The notes: generated by a model from the sequence alone, not told the origin. A stretch of DNA of 64,000 nt from Ottowia beijingensis (GCF_013423955.1 NZ_JACCKX010000001.1:3944473-4008472); one strand, 5' to 3'. Shown: positions 33,638-43,504, numbered from the stretch's first letter. Program-made: numbers and translations.

Positions 33638-34024
33638 TCAGTCCACGTACTTGATGACCTGGTAGCGAACCTTCTTGTTGTTCAGGGCGTACATCATCCC
33701 GCCGATCGGCATCACGCCGCCAAAGCTGCTTTCGCTGGCCATCTGGATCGCGGCATGCCCGCCCTGCTTCTTCACCTCGCTGGCGACGGCGCTGCGCAGG
33801 ATGTCGTTGTCGCCCCACCCCTCCCCGACTTCGGCCTCGGCCACCCCGATGATGGTGTACTTGCGGGGCGGCGCGCCATTCGCCCAGAAATCCACCCCGT
33901 CGGCTACTACCTTTGAGCCGCCCTGTCCCTCGTGCAGGTTGTTCTTGCCTTCATAGGCTTGATAGTTCACCGTGGCGCATCCGGCGAGGACGGCGGCGAG
34001 CAATAGCACGACAAGCTTCTTCAT
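33638..34024 (-). CDS. Lipoprotein of unknown function, first gene of the island
   Basis: 128 residues. Lipobox in VLLLAAVLAGCATVNYQ. The mature part has two conserved-looking blocks, YTIIGVAEAEVGEGWGDNDILRSAVASEV and SSFGGVMPIGGMMYAL. It is on the strand opposite to the phage genes next to it, typical for a host-altering cargo gene, but that role is inference. Confidence 0.7.
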   Translation of the reverse strand: MKKLVVLLLAAVLAGCATVNYQAYEGKNNLHEGQGGSKVVADGVDFWANGAPPRKYTIIGVAEAEVGEGWGDNDILRSAVASEVKKQGGHAAIQMASESSFGGVMPIGGMMYALNNKKVRYQVIKYVD

Positions 34025-34134
34025 GACACTTCCTCCGGGTAGTTGTGTGCGCGCAATCGTAACCGCGAGTGACGCCAGCCCGGGGTTTCGCGCAAATCGC
34101 CCGGTTTCCGTATCCAGCATGGCCCACTACGGGC

Positions 34135-34836
34135 ATGCTTTCGATCGCCGACCACGCCTGCATCCTTGACGCCGCCACGCCGCACATAGTCATCGAGCGC
34201 GGCGTGCGCCTGCTTCACATCTGGAAGCTGGCCGAAACCGATGCCGAGCATTGCGCGATCCTGCTCGACCACCTGAACCCGCCGCCGGGCGCGCGCATCC
34301 TGGACGCCGGCTGTGGCGTGGGCGAAGTGGCGCGCCTGATGCGCGAGCAGCGGCCCGACCTGCATTTCACGCTGCTGAACATCAGCCAGGCCCAGCTTGA
34401 CCTGGCGCCGGCTGGCATGCCCCAGCTGCTGGCCAGCTTCGACGACATCCCGACGCCGGATGAGTCGTTCGATGCCGTGATGTTCAACCACGCCATCTGC
34501 CACGCCGCCGACTGGCTCACCACATTCCGGGAAGCCGCGCGCGTGCTTCGTCCGGGCGGCCGGGTGCTGATCTACGACATGGAGCGCCAGCACGGCGACA
34601 ACCACCTGCTGGCCCACCACACCCACTCGACGGCCTGGCCATGGCAGCAGACGCGCGACACCGCAGCCCTGGCCGGGCTCGACCTCGTGGGCGTATGGTT
34701 CCCCGAGCCGGTCGACACCCCGCTTCTTCGCTTGATGGGCGACGAGGCTTTCTACACCACCGTTTTCAACGGCGTGCGGCCCATGGTGATGGTGCTGGCG
34801 CGCGACGACTCTACGAACCAAGGAGCGCAACCATGA
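34135..34836 (+). CDS. SAM-dependent methyltransferase
   Basis: 233 residues. Class I fold: motif I RILDAGCGVGEVARLM, motif IV SFDAVMFNHAICHAADW, then AARVLRPGGRVLIYDME. Position directly before virion genes and a four-base ATGA overlap with the next gene suggest it belongs to the phage late region. Substrate unknown. Confidence 0.8.
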   Translation: MLSIADHACILDAATPHIVIERGVRLLHIWKLAETDAEHCAILLDHLNPPPGARILDAGCGVGEVARLMREQRPDLHFTLLNISQAQLDLAPAGMPQLLASFDDIPTPDESFDAVMFNHAICHAADWLTTFREAARVLRPGGRVLIYDMERQHGDNHLLAHHTHSTAWPWQQTRDTAALAGLDLVGVWFPEPVDTPLLRLMGDEAFYTTVFNGVRPMVMVLARDDSTNQGAQP

Positions 34837-36477
34837 GCCGACGGGCAAACCTCAGCTTTCTCACTGGCCTGATCGACGGCGGCCTCAAGGGCTACCACCT
34901 GGGCCGGCAGATTCAGCAGAATCAGGCCGCCGACGCGGCGCTATCCGCCAAGCCCGAGCAATCGCAGGGCTACACCGCCGAGGACGGCAAGCGCATCGAG
35001 GCGCTGGCCAACGCCAAGGACGCCGAGGGCCAGCCGCTGTACACCATCGGCACCGACGACGCCGGCAATTACACCGCGACGCCGAACCTGGCCGGCGGTG
35101 GCATGCAGGGCGCCGGCATCCTGCCCAGCCAGGTCGTGCAGCGCCAGACCGTCACCGACTTCATGGGCACCCGCCATGCCGGCGAGCTGTCCGAGCGTGA
35201 GGTGTCCGGCCTGCGCGCGCGCAAGCTGATCGAGGCAGGCGCCATGAGCGACCCGCTGCGCGCTGCCGCGGCCGGCGTGCAACTGGACCAGGCCGAGCGC
35301 CTTCGGGCCAAGGAGGATCGAGAGGAAGCCGACCGCCAGCGCCTGGCTGCCGCCGTGCGTGCAGACCGCGGCGGGATGCCCAGCAGCGCCACCGCAGGCG
35401 CCCCGGCCGCGAGCACCTTCACGCCGGGCGGCCCTTGCCAGGCGCCGCAGTCGGCGGCGCTGCCCAGCCAGGCCCTGCCAGCCAAGGGGTGCAAGACAGC
35501 GCCCTGACCAACTATCTGCAAACCAGCACGCCGCGGGTGGTCGACGAGTTGCTGCGGCAGGAAAGATTGACCAGGCCAAGGCCTATCAGACCTTCATCGA
35601 CACGGAACAGGGCCGCAAGTACGCCCAAGCCTGGACCGACGGCGTGCGCCGCTTCTCGTTCGGCGACACCAATGGCGCGCTCAAGTCCTTCGAAGGTTTG
35701 TACAACAGCCAGCTGGCGCGTGATGGTCAGAGCGTGCGCCTGACGCCGGGCAAGGAAGCCGGCGCCATGGTGGTGACGATGTTCGGCCCGAAGGGCGAGG
35801 AGCTGGGCGCCCAAACGCTCAAGACCGACGACTTGCTGTCCCAGGCCGCGATCTACATGGCGCCGCATGAGGCGGTGAAGCACTTCGCCGAGCGCAACGC
35901 CAAGCGCGAGGACAGCGCCGCACTGCTGGAACGCCAGACCACGCTCGAAACCCAGCGCCAGGATGGCCGCGCCGCTGCTGATGATCGCCGCGATGCCCGC
36001 ACAGACCGGCAGATCGCCGCCGCCGATGCCCGCGCGCAGCGCACCATCGACGCCGCCGACCAGCGCCTGACCCGCACGCTCGACGCGAAGGGCAACCCGA
36101 ACGCCAAGCCCCTGACTGTCACCCAGCAGCGCACAAACCTGGAAATCGACGCCGCGCGCGAGTACATCAGCGGCATGGACCCAGACGAAATCCGCCGGCG
36201 CACCGCCAAGACCACGAACACCGGCCGCGAGAACCCGGACTATGACCCCGCCCTGGCGCGCCAGGCTGGACTGGCTGCGCGCCGCAAGATCGGCGAGGAC
36301 GATCAGTTCGACGGCGCCCAGCGCCCGCCGCCCAAGTCGCCGGCCGAGCTGCGCAAGGAAGTCACCGCCCGCTTCAACACCGACCGGACGATGAACAAAT
36401 ACCGGCTGGGCAAGGACACCGACAAGGGCACGGAAGTGCTCGACGCGCGCGGCAAGCTCGTGGGCTACTACCGCTGA
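34833..36477 (+). CDS. Phage virion-associated protein, two frameshifts
   Basis: About 548 residues when repaired at 35485 (GGGG) and 35563 (GAAAG). Starts MSRRANLSFLTGLIDGGLKGYHLGRQIQQ and continues with long charged helices (ALLERQTTLETQRQDGRAAADDRRDARTDRQIAAADA), then ends GKLVGYYR. The stretch DQAKAYQTFIDTEQGRKYAQAW is helical. I know no enzyme family. Similar coiled-coil proteins sit next to internal virion proteins in podoviruses; that function is inferred from the neighbours. Confidence 0.7.
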
Positions 36478-36488
36478 TCGGGGGCGCC

Positions 36489-38402
36489 ATGGGATTCACC
36501 CCGCTTGCCGAGATCGAGGACGCCGACACCGCCACGGCGGCGGCGGTCGCAGCAGACCCCGAGCGCCGCGGCTTCGTGCCGCTGGCCGAGGCACAGGCAG
36601 CCGCGCCGTCCGCCACCGAGCCCGCACAGGGCTTCGTGCCGCTGGCGCAGGCCGAGCCCCAGCCCGCCGAGCCGGACAAACCATCGCCCGCCACCGCTGG
36701 CGTGCTGCGCACCGTCCTGCTGAATAACCCGCTGACGGCCATCGGGGAGGCGGGGCTGAACCTGCTGTCGATGGGCGCAGCCCAGCCGATCGCCGGGTGG
36801 GCGGGCCTGGCCACCGAGGCAGCGCACCAGGTCGGACTGACCGACAAGCGCGGCGCCGACGTGGTGCAGTCGGTCGGCGAGGCGCTGACCTACCAGCCGC
36901 GTGGCGAGATGGGCCAGCAGGCCGCCGGCATCGTCGCCTATCCGTTCGAGAAGCTGGCGCAGGGCGCCGGTTGGGTCGGCAACAAGACCCTGGACGCCAC
37001 CGGCAGCCCACTGGCCGCCACGGCGGTCGATACCACGATTCAGGCGCTGCCGATGGCGCTGCCCGGGCTGGTGGGCAAGCGGGGTGGGCGCCCAGCTGCA
37101 CGGCCGGCACCCGAGGCCCCCACCAGCTACCAAACCTTTCGCCGCACACTGGAATCCGGCGGCCGGGCGACGGCCAAGAACCCGAGCAGCACGGCGCTGG
37201 GGCCGGACCAGTTCATCGAGGGCACATGGCTGCGCACCGTGGAGCAGGCGTCACCGGATTGGGCCAAGGGGCTGAACCGGGCTGAACTGCTGGAACTGCG
37301 CACCGACCCCGCCAAGTCGGCGCAGATGGCGCGCGTACTGGACGCGAACAACGCCGCCGCGCTGCGCTCGCAGGGCGTCGAAGTCAACAACCACACCCTG
37401 TACGCGGCGCACCACTTCGGGCCTCATGCTGCCATCCGCATGGCGCAGGCGGCGCCCGACACGCCCATGGCGTCGATCCTCAGCAAGCAGCAGATGGCGG
37501 CCAACCGCTACCTGAAGGGCAGGACCGTCGCCGACACCCTGGCCCATTGGGATCGCCGAGCCGGTGTTCCGGTGCAGGCGGTGCAGGCCGGCCAGCGCAG
37601 CGGTTTCGTGCCGATCGATGAGGCTCAGCCGCTGGCCACCCAGCCGCGCACGCCGCGCGTGGCCGATGCGGTCATGGATGGCCCCGACGCGCTGCCGCCT
37701 GCCGCGCTGGCGCCCGACGCCGTGCTGCCGGATGCGCCGCCCGCAGTGGACCCACTGCCCGCCAAGCTGACACCCGAGCAGCGCGGCGTGGACGTGATCG
37801 CACGCAACCTGGCCGACAGCATCGACGCTGCCACGCCCGAGCCCATGCAGCGGGTCGATAGCTACCGCGGCGAGGCCGCCCGCGTGCGCGCCGCTGCCGA
37901 CGAGATGGACGCCCGGGGCGTGCCCGACGTGGCCACCGCCTACCGCGCCGCCGCTGATGCGCTGGAGCAGCGCGCCACGCTGGTGGCCGACGGCGTGCAC
38001 GACGGCATCACCGCCACCTCGCACGTCCAGCTGCTGGACAGCAACCCGCGCTACGCGGAACTGATGCGCCAGGACGGCATGACGCCGAAGCTGGCGCGCC
38101 AGCTGCTGGCCGAGGAAACCGCTGGCCCGCGCTCGCCGGCCGGCACGATGCTGCCCGACGACCCGACCATCAGCGAACGTGCACGCCGTACCGACTCGGG
38201 CTCCTGGGTCGCGCAGGACCGGCTGGGCAACGACCTGCCCGGCTCACCCCAGTTCGACAACCCCGGCGCCGCCGCCCGCTGGGGCAAGCTGAAAGGGCTG
38301 GGGCTCGATGAACAGGCCGACGCGCTGGTGCGCCAGCCGGCGCGCGCCGCCCCGGCGGCCAGGCCCGGGCCATGCGCCTGGCCGAGATCGACAACCAGCT
38401 GA
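36489..38402 (+). CDS. Phage virion protein with lytic transglycosylase-like domain and GF(V/T)PL repeats
   Basis: 637 residues in this frame. Residues 1-60 hold three repeats GFTPLAEIE, GFVPLAEAQ, GFVPLAQAE; a fourth, GFVPIDEAQ, lies near 380. Residues 215-360 look like a phage transglycosylase: RTLESGGRATAKNPSSTALGPDQFIEGTW, with the Glu of LESGG as catalytic residue. The end (VRQPARAAPAARPG) drops out of frame near 38345; the next frame continues as MRLAEIDNQLTRLEQALDPEG. Probably degrades peptidoglycan during DNA ejection. Confidence 0.75.
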   Translation: MGFTPLAEIEDADTATAAAVAADPERRGFVPLAEAQAAAPSATEPAQGFVPLAQAEPQPAEPDKPSPATAGVLRTVLLNNPLTAIGEAGLNLLSMGAAQPIAGWAGLATEAAHQVGLTDKRGADVVQSVGEALTYQPRGEMGQQAAGIVAYPFEKLAQGAGWVGNKTLDATGSPLAATAVDTTIQALPMALPGLVGKRGGRPAARPAPEAPTSYQTFRRTLESGGRATAKNPSSTALGPDQFIEGTWLRTVEQASPDWAKGLNRAELLELRTDPAKSAQMARVLDANNAAALRSQGVEVNNHTLYAAHHFGPHAAIRMAQAAPDTPMASILSKQQMAANRYLKGRTVADTLAHWDRRAGVPVQAVQAGQRSGFVPIDEAQPLATQPRTPRVADAVMDGPDALPPAALAPDAVLPDAPPAVDPLPAKLTPEQRGVDVIARNLADSIDAATPEPMQRVDSYRGEAARVRAAADEMDARGVPDVATAYRAAADALEQRATLVADGVHDGITATSHVQLLDSNPRYAELMRQDGMTPKLARQLLAEETAGPRSPAGTMLPDDPTISERARRTDSGSWVAQDRLGNDLPGSPQFDNPGAAARWGKLKGLGLDEQADALVRQPARAAPAARPGPCAWPRSTTS

Positions 38403-38468
38403 CCCGTCTTGAGCAGGCGCTCGACCCCGAAGGCGTGGGGCTGGCGCGCACCACGCAAGGAGCAGACC

Positions 38469-38945
38469 ATGCCATCCCGCCGCGAGTTGAACATCTGGCG
38501 CGACATCAAGAAGCGCTGCTACATCCCGACCAGCAAGTACTATCGCCACTACGGGGCCAAGGGCGTGACGATGTGCCCGCAATGGCGGGCGAGCTTCGCC
38601 CAGTTCCTGCGCGACATGGGGCCGGCGCCCAGCCCAGACCATTGGCTGGTGCGCAAGGACACGGCGGGCGACTACTGCCCGACGAACTGCGAATGGGCGC
38701 CGCCCAGCCGGCAGATGGCGCGGCGCAACTGCGCCAGGCTGGTGCAGGTGGATGGGCAGACGATGCTGCTGTCCGAGGCCGCGCGCTTGCCGGGGATGCC
38801 GTCGCGGGCGACCATCAAGCGCCGGCTGGCCAAGGGCTGCCGCTGCGCAATCCACCCGCCACGCCCTGAACGATGGCGAGGTGCTGCCGCGCGATGGCAC
38901 CGTCAACATGGGACCGGGCGCGAATTACGTCGGCCTGATCGATGA
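38469..38945 (+). CDS. HNH-type homing endonuclease-like protein
   Basis: Up to 158 residues. The pattern NIWRDIKKRCYIPTSKYYRHYGAKGVTMCPQWRASFAQFLRDMG and HWLVRKDTAGDYCPTNCEWAPPSRQMARRN matches small phage HNH proteins. Good AAGGAG at 38457-38462. The last 30 residues after RRLAKG may be out of frame: one more G would end the protein at 38870 (KGLPLRNPPATP). It stands between two virion genes and probably split them. Confidence 0.72.
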   Translation: MPSRRELNIWRDIKKRCYIPTSKYYRHYGAKGVTMCPQWRASFAQFLRDMGPAPSPDHWLVRKDTAGDYCPTNCEWAPPSRQMARRNCARLVQVDGQTMLLSEAARLPGMPSRATIKRRLAKGCRCAIHPPRPERWRGAAARWHRQHGTGRELRRPDR

Positions 38946-41900
38946 CAGTCCGACGCGTGCCGGCGTGCCCGGCAGCGGCCTGGTCGACGCCGGCAGCGGT
39001 GGCGGAAAGCGAGCGAAGCCGATCCGGCGCGAGGACATTCTGATCCCCTTCGCCAAGGCGCTGGACACCAATATCTACACCGGCCGCGTCAAGGGCAAGA
39101 AAACCCTCGGCACCTTCAAGACCGACACCGAAACCGTGCGCGTGAAGCGTCACGCTGACCTTGAGGTGGCCGCGCACGAGATCGCGCACCTGATCGATGG
39201 GCGCGTGCCCAAGGTGCGCCAGGCGTGGCTGAAAGGCCCCGAGGCCAAGGCCATCAACAAGGAGCTGCGCGCGATCAGCTACGACAACGGCAAGGTTTTC
39301 GAGGGCTTCGCCGAGTACGTGCGCCTGTACCTGACCCAGCCCGACGCCGCCATGGCCAAGGCGCCCACCTTCTCGCGCTGGTTCGACGACTTCGTGCAGA
39401 CGCACAAGTACGGCCCGGCCATCAAGAAGGCGCAGCGCGAAATGGGCGACTGGTTCGCACAGGACGCGCTCGACCGCGCCCGCAGCAAGATCGGCATGCA
39501 CCGCCCGCTGTCGGACGCCATGGACACTCGCCGGGACGCCTTCCGGCAAGCCGTCTTTGACGACCTGCACGGCGTCTACCGCATGGAGCGCGAGCTGTCG
39601 GGCGGCAAGATCGCCCCGGTTGGCCCCTACGAATCGGCCCGGCTGGCGCGGGCGTCGGCCAGCATCGCCGACGGTTCGTTGCGCTTCGGCGCGCCGGTGA
39701 AGAACGCCGACGGCTCGTTCTCCTGGAAAGGCCAGGGGTTGGAGGACATCCTGAAGCCCATCGCCGGCAGCCTGGACGACGGCCTGCTGTACTTCGTCGG
39801 CAAGTCGGCGGATGAGCTGATGAAGCAGGGCCGGGAGCACCTGTTCACGCGCGGCGAGATCGACGCCATGCTGCGCCTGAAGCGCCCGGAGTACGACAAG
39901 GCGTTCGCCGAGTACCAGAAGTGGAACAGCGGCATCCTGGACTTCGCCGAGGCGCAGGGCGTCATCAACCCCGAGGCGCGCGCGCAGTGGCAGCGCACCC
40001 AATACATGCCGTTCCACCGCATCGGCCAGCCTGGCCAGGGCCGCGCCAAGCCGGGCGACTGGTCGGGCGTGAAGGCGCTCACCGGCGGCACCGAGAACCT
40101 GCGCGACATCCTCAGCAACATGACCGCCAACGCCGCCATGCTGATCGACAAGGCGGTGAAGAACGAGGCGCGGGTGAAGATCGCCAACCTGGCCGAGAAG
40201 GAAGGCGCTGGCGGTGGCCGCTTCATGACCCGCATCCCGCCCGAGTCGCGGCCGGTGCACGTCACCAAGGACGCCATGATCGACGGCATGGCCAAGGCCA
40301 TGGGGCTGGACAAGGCCGACCCGCAGGCCAAGGCGCTGATCGACGGCCTGCGCCAGACGCTGGATGATGCGCCCGGCCTGATCGACGTGCTGCAAACCAA
40401 CATCCCGCCGGCCGGCAGCAACGTGGTGGCCGTGCTCAGGAACGGCAAGCCGACCTGGTACGAGGTCGGCGATCCGATCCTGCTGCGCGCGCTGGAAAGC
40501 ATCGACCGCAAGGCCATGCCCACGGTGATGAAGTGGCTGAGCCTGCCCAAGCGCGTGGGTCAGACCACGATCACGCTGACGCCCGACTTCATGATGGCCA
40601 ACATCGCGCGCGACACGATACAGGCCGGCGTGATGAGCCGCGCCGGCTTCCGGCCCGTGGTGGACAGCATCCGCGGCATGAAGATACGCCTGACCAATGA
40701 CCCGGTTTACAAGGACTTCATCGCCAACGGTGGCGGCCTGTCCTCGATCTACCTGGATGAGGGGCGCTTTCGGGCCAAGCTGGAGAAGTTCTACGCCGGC
40801 AAGGGCATCGACCATCGCACGGTGCTGAACACCCCTGACAAGGTGCTCGGCTTCGTTGAAACGCTGGCAGACGCCTTCGAGTCCAGCACCCGCCTGGGCG
40901 AGTACAGCCGCGCGATCAAGGCCGGCGAGCACCCGCGCCACGCCGCCTACCTGGGGCGCGAGGTCAGCGCGGACTTTGCCATGCGCGGCGACAGCCAGGC
41001 GCTGGGCTTCCTGACCGACACGGTGATGTTCCTGCGCCCGGCGCTCACGTCGTTCGACCGCCTTGGCCGCGGCCTGGCACACGATCCGAACCGCGCCGCC
41101 ATCGCCACCAAGGCCGGTGTTCTGTCGCTGATGAGTTCGGCGCTGTACCTGCTCAACCGGGACAACCCCAAGTACCAGGACCTGCCCGACTGGGACAAGG
41201 ACGGGCATTGGCATTTCTTTGTCGGTGACCAGCATTTCCGCTACCCCAAGATTTGGGAGATCGGCGCCATGTCCTCCCTCGCCGAGCGCACGACGGCGGC
41301 GATCGTGGACGCCGACCCGCAAGGCACTGGCGGCCACTTCGCCCGCATCCTGGGCGCGACCTTCAACCTGAACTACACCCCGCAGATCATCGCGCCGCTG
41401 GTGGAGCAGGCCACCAACCGCAGCGGCTTCACCAAGGCGCCCATCGAGACGCCGGGCATGGAGAACATGCAGCCGTTCATGCGCGCCAAGCCGCACACCA
41501 GCGAAACCCTTCGCGCGCTCGGCATGGCCACGGCCGAACTGCCCGAGTGGGCGCAGGTGAACCCGGCGCGCACCGAGGCCCTGTTGCGCGGCTACTTCAA
41601 CACCTGGGCGATGTACGGGCTGCAACTGAGCGACGAGGCGTTCTTTGGCGACAAGCTGCCGACCAAGCGCCTGGACGAATTGCCGGTGCTGCGCCGCTTC
41701 TACGCCGACGAGCCGGCCCGGCGCACCCGGTACGAAACCGAGTTCTACGACATGCTGAACGAGGCGCAGCGCCTGCGCGGCACCCTGCGCGAACTCGATC
41801 GGCTGGGAGAAAAGCCGCTGGCCGACGCCAAGGAAAGGCACCCCATGGCCGAGGAAGCCTCGCCGCTGGAGGCCGCCGGCAAGGAGCTGGCCGGCATCAA

Positions 41901-42057
41901 CAAGGAAATGCGCGACGTGCGCCGCTCCGACGCACTGTCGCCCGACGAGAAGCGCCAGAAGCTCGATGACCTGATCCGCCAGCGCAATGCGCACCTGAAG
42001 GCCACGGTGGAGGCCGCCCGCAAAGCCCAGAAGGCAAGAAAGGAAGAAACCCCATGA
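38908..42057 (+). CDS. Very large phage polyvalent protein (zincin-like plus LPD38-like domain)
   Basis: 1049 residues from ATG 38908, but the frame is open for 150 bases further and no ribosome site precedes the ATG. Near residue 90, LEVAAHEIAHLIDGR is a zinc-peptidase HExxH motif, with VFEGFAEYVRLYL downstream as likely third ligand. Residues 520-830 (PDFMMANIARDTIQAGVMSRAG, LADAFESSTRLGEYSRAI, DTVMFLRPALTSFDR, DGHWHFFVGDQHFRYPKIWEIG) resemble the large polyvalent-associated LPD38 region. The C-terminus is coiled coil. Likely an ejected internal virion protein. Overlaps the next gene by four bases. Confidence 0.78.
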   Translation: MGPGANYVGLIDDSPTRAGVPGSGLVDAGSGGGKRAKPIRREDILIPFAKALDTNIYTGRVKGKKTLGTFKTDTETVRVKRHADLEVAAHEIAHLIDGRVPKVRQAWLKGPEAKAINKELRAISYDNGKVFEGFAEYVRLYLTQPDAAMAKAPTFSRWFDDFVQTHKYGPAIKKAQREMGDWFAQDALDRARSKIGMHRPLSDAMDTRRDAFRQAVFDDLHGVYRMERELSGGKIAPVGPYESARLARASASIADGSLRFGAPVKNADGSFSWKGQGLEDILKPIAGSLDDGLLYFVGKSADELMKQGREHLFTRGEIDAMLRLKRPEYDKAFAEYQKWNSGILDFAEAQGVINPEARAQWQRTQYMPFHRIGQPGQGRAKPGDWSGVKALTGGTENLRDILSNMTANAAMLIDKAVKNEARVKIANLAEKEGAGGGRFMTRIPPESRPVHVTKDAMIDGMAKAMGLDKADPQAKALIDGLRQTLDDAPGLIDVLQTNIPPAGSNVVAVLRNGKPTWYEVGDPILLRALESIDRKAMPTVMKWLSLPKRVGQTTITLTPDFMMANIARDTIQAGVMSRAGFRPVVDSIRGMKIRLTNDPVYKDFIANGGGLSSIYLDEGRFRAKLEKFYAGKGIDHRTVLNTPDKVLGFVETLADAFESSTRLGEYSRAIKAGEHPRHAAYLGREVSADFAMRGDSQALGFLTDTVMFLRPALTSFDRLGRGLAHDPNRAAIATKAGVLSLMSSALYLLNRDNPKYQDLPDWDKDGHWHFFVGDQHFRYPKIWEIGAMSSLAERTTAAIVDADPQGTGGHFARILGATFNLNYTPQIIAPLVEQATNRSGFTKAPIETPGMENMQPFMRAKPHTSETLRALGMATAELPEWAQVNPARTEALLRGYFNTWAMYGLQLSDEAFFGDKLPTKRLDELPVLRRFYADEPARRTRYETEFYDMLNEAQRLRGTLRELDRLGEKPLADAKERHPMAEEASPLEAAGKELAGINKEMRDVRRSDALSPDEKRQKLDDLIRQRNAHLKATVEAARKAQKARKEETP

Positions 42058-42587
42058 GCAAGTTCGTCACCTACGCGCACCAGGCCATGGCCGCGTGCGG
42101 CTTCGCCGTGCTGTCGCCGGAAGTCGCGGCCACCGTGCGGCCGGACCTGTTTCACAGCGGCATGGAGGCCAGCGGCTCGCTCGGCGAGGCCAACCAGCAC
42201 CGGCACTTCCACGGCATGCGCGGCGTCACCCGCCTGCAAGCCGAGCTGGCCGGCCTGGCGCATCCCACCGTCACCGTCATCACGCGCAGCATGGATGACC
42301 TGGAGCGCCGCATCCAGCAGGTGACGGGCTTCAAGGTGCTTAGCATCGGGCCTGAGCCGGTGGCAGTGCCCAAGGCCGCGCCCCATCCGACGACGATTGC
42401 TGCCGAAAATCTGGCCGTAGCGCGCATGGCCAAGCTGCGCGCGCTGGCGGCGCAGGAACTGCCGTCCTACGGCTGCACGCTGCGCACGGAGATCACCCGG
42501 GCGCGGCAGGAGCTGGCGCGGCTGGGTGAGGCGGACGGCGTGGGGTTTGTGCCGGCGTGGAGGGGTCGGGTGGAATCGTCCTCCTGA
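42054..42587 (+). CDS. Phage protein of unknown function
   Basis: 177 residues. No known domain. SKFVTYAHQAMAACGFAVLSPEVAATVRPDLFHSG at the start, TVTVITRSMDDLERRIQQVTGFKVLSIGP in the middle. Coupled to the polyvalent protein by ATGA, so the last gene of the rightward virion set. Confidence 0.65.
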   Translation: MSKFVTYAHQAMAACGFAVLSPEVAATVRPDLFHSGMEASGSLGEANQHRHFHGMRGVTRLQAELAGLAHPTVTVITRSMDDLERRIQQVTGFKVLSIGPEPVAVPKAAPHPTTIAAENLAVARMAKLRALAAQELPSYGCTLRTEITRARQELARLGEADGVGFVPAWRGRVESSS

Positions 42588-42906
42588 GAAAACCTGAGAT
42601 TCCGGACGGCGGCAGGCGAATCGTCCTGTTAAGGAAAGTCATGGTTTGCCGCCGCCGGGGTGATTCGTCCGGTTGAAAAAGTTGAGATTCACGGTCCGGG
42701 CGGACGAATCGTTTCGGGGCGTTGAACCACAAGGGCGGGTCGGGGAAGGCGGTGCACTTTGTGCGCCGTGGCGGCGAGAGATACCCGGGATTCCGGGTAT
42801 CTGAATACTAAGGTTCTACTACGGTCAGCGCGATCGGGGCGGACGAATCAGCGGCCCCGGAACGTCAAGGTTCTGACAAGGGTACGGGCGCTAGGGCGGA
42901 CGATTC
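42574..42906. repeat. Iterated GGACGAATC sites in a gene-free stretch
   Basis: No gene lies between 42588 and 42961. Six copies of CGGACGAATC or its reverse occur: about 42574, 42619, 42662, 42701, 42840 and 42897. AAGGTTCT precedes two of them at 42811 and 42868, giving a unit of about 57 bases. The two facing genes both end here. Confidence 0.7.
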
Positions 42907-42916
42907 TGCACCCATG

Positions 42917-42940
42917 AAAAAGCCCGCCGGGTGGCGGGCC
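42917..42940 (-). terminator. Intrinsic terminator
   Basis: Minus strand: GGCCCGCCACCCGGCGGGCT followed by five T. It serves the gene 42962-43504. Confidence 0.8.
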
Positions 42941-42961
42941 TGGGGCTCGTGCTGATGATGG

Positions 42962-43504
42962 TCAGGCTGCTGCGGCCTGTTCCCGCACACTGACCAGCAC
43001 ATGCTCATGTGCGCGCCGCCACACCTGTTCTGGCTCCATGTCGGGATGCTCAGCGGAAATGGCGTCGGCGCTGGCCCCCAGCCGATCGAGCATCGGCTGG
43101 TTGCTGGCGTATGCGATGCTGCCGCCTTCCGGTGTTGCCGCCCATGCCTTCAACTGATCGAGGCTCGATTTCCACGATCTAGCTGTGTTCTTCGCGGCAG
43201 CCTGCGCCGCGCGGATGTTGGCCCGCTCCAGATACTCGTTCGCATCGACGGCCAGGGCATCGATCGCGTCCAAGAGCCCTGCGCGCATGTTGGCGCCCAT
43301 GGTCATTACGCCGGGCGATTCCACCAGCAGCACCTGCGCAATCGCGCTGATGCCACGCAGGCGTGAGGCCATGGAGGCGGCTTCGTGACTGTGCAAGTCC
43401 AGGTCGTTGTCGAGCCCACAGTCATGGTTCAGCTTCCATTCGCTGTGTAGGTCGAGGACGCCGACTTTGGCTTTGGTTGCTGCGGTTACAGTCTCGGTAG
43501 CCAT
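42962..43504 (-). CDS. Island protein of unknown function
   Basis: 180 residues, mostly helical. EAASMASRLRGISAIAQVLLVESPGVMTMGANMRAGLLDAIDALAVDANEYLERANIR suggests a four-helix body. No family recognised. It starts 45 bases past the RHH gene and probably shares its transcript. Confidence 0.65.
   Translation of the reverse strand: MATETVTAATKAKVGVLDLHSEWKLNHDCGLDNDLDLHSHEAASMASRLRGISAIAQVLLVESPGVMTMGANMRAGLLDAIDALAVDANEYLERANIRAAQAAAKNTARSWKSSLDQLKAWAATPEGGSIAYASNQPMLDRLGASADAISAEHPDMEPEQVWRRAHEHVLVSVREQAAAA

Noticed and set aside
33486..33640. Short plus/minus frames after tRNA-Asn as integrase remnant
   Set aside because: No recombinase motif seen; the sequence is explained by a terminator and non-coding DNA.
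38815..41994. Open frame of 1059 codons opposite the polyvalent gene
   Set aside because: Typical antisense shadow (rich in His, Val, Leu, Gly); the plus-strand gene has clear domains and coupled neighbours.
42574..42906. Possible CRISPR array at the GGACGAATC sites
   Set aside because: Repeats are about 10 bases, in both directions, with uneven spacing; no cas genes.
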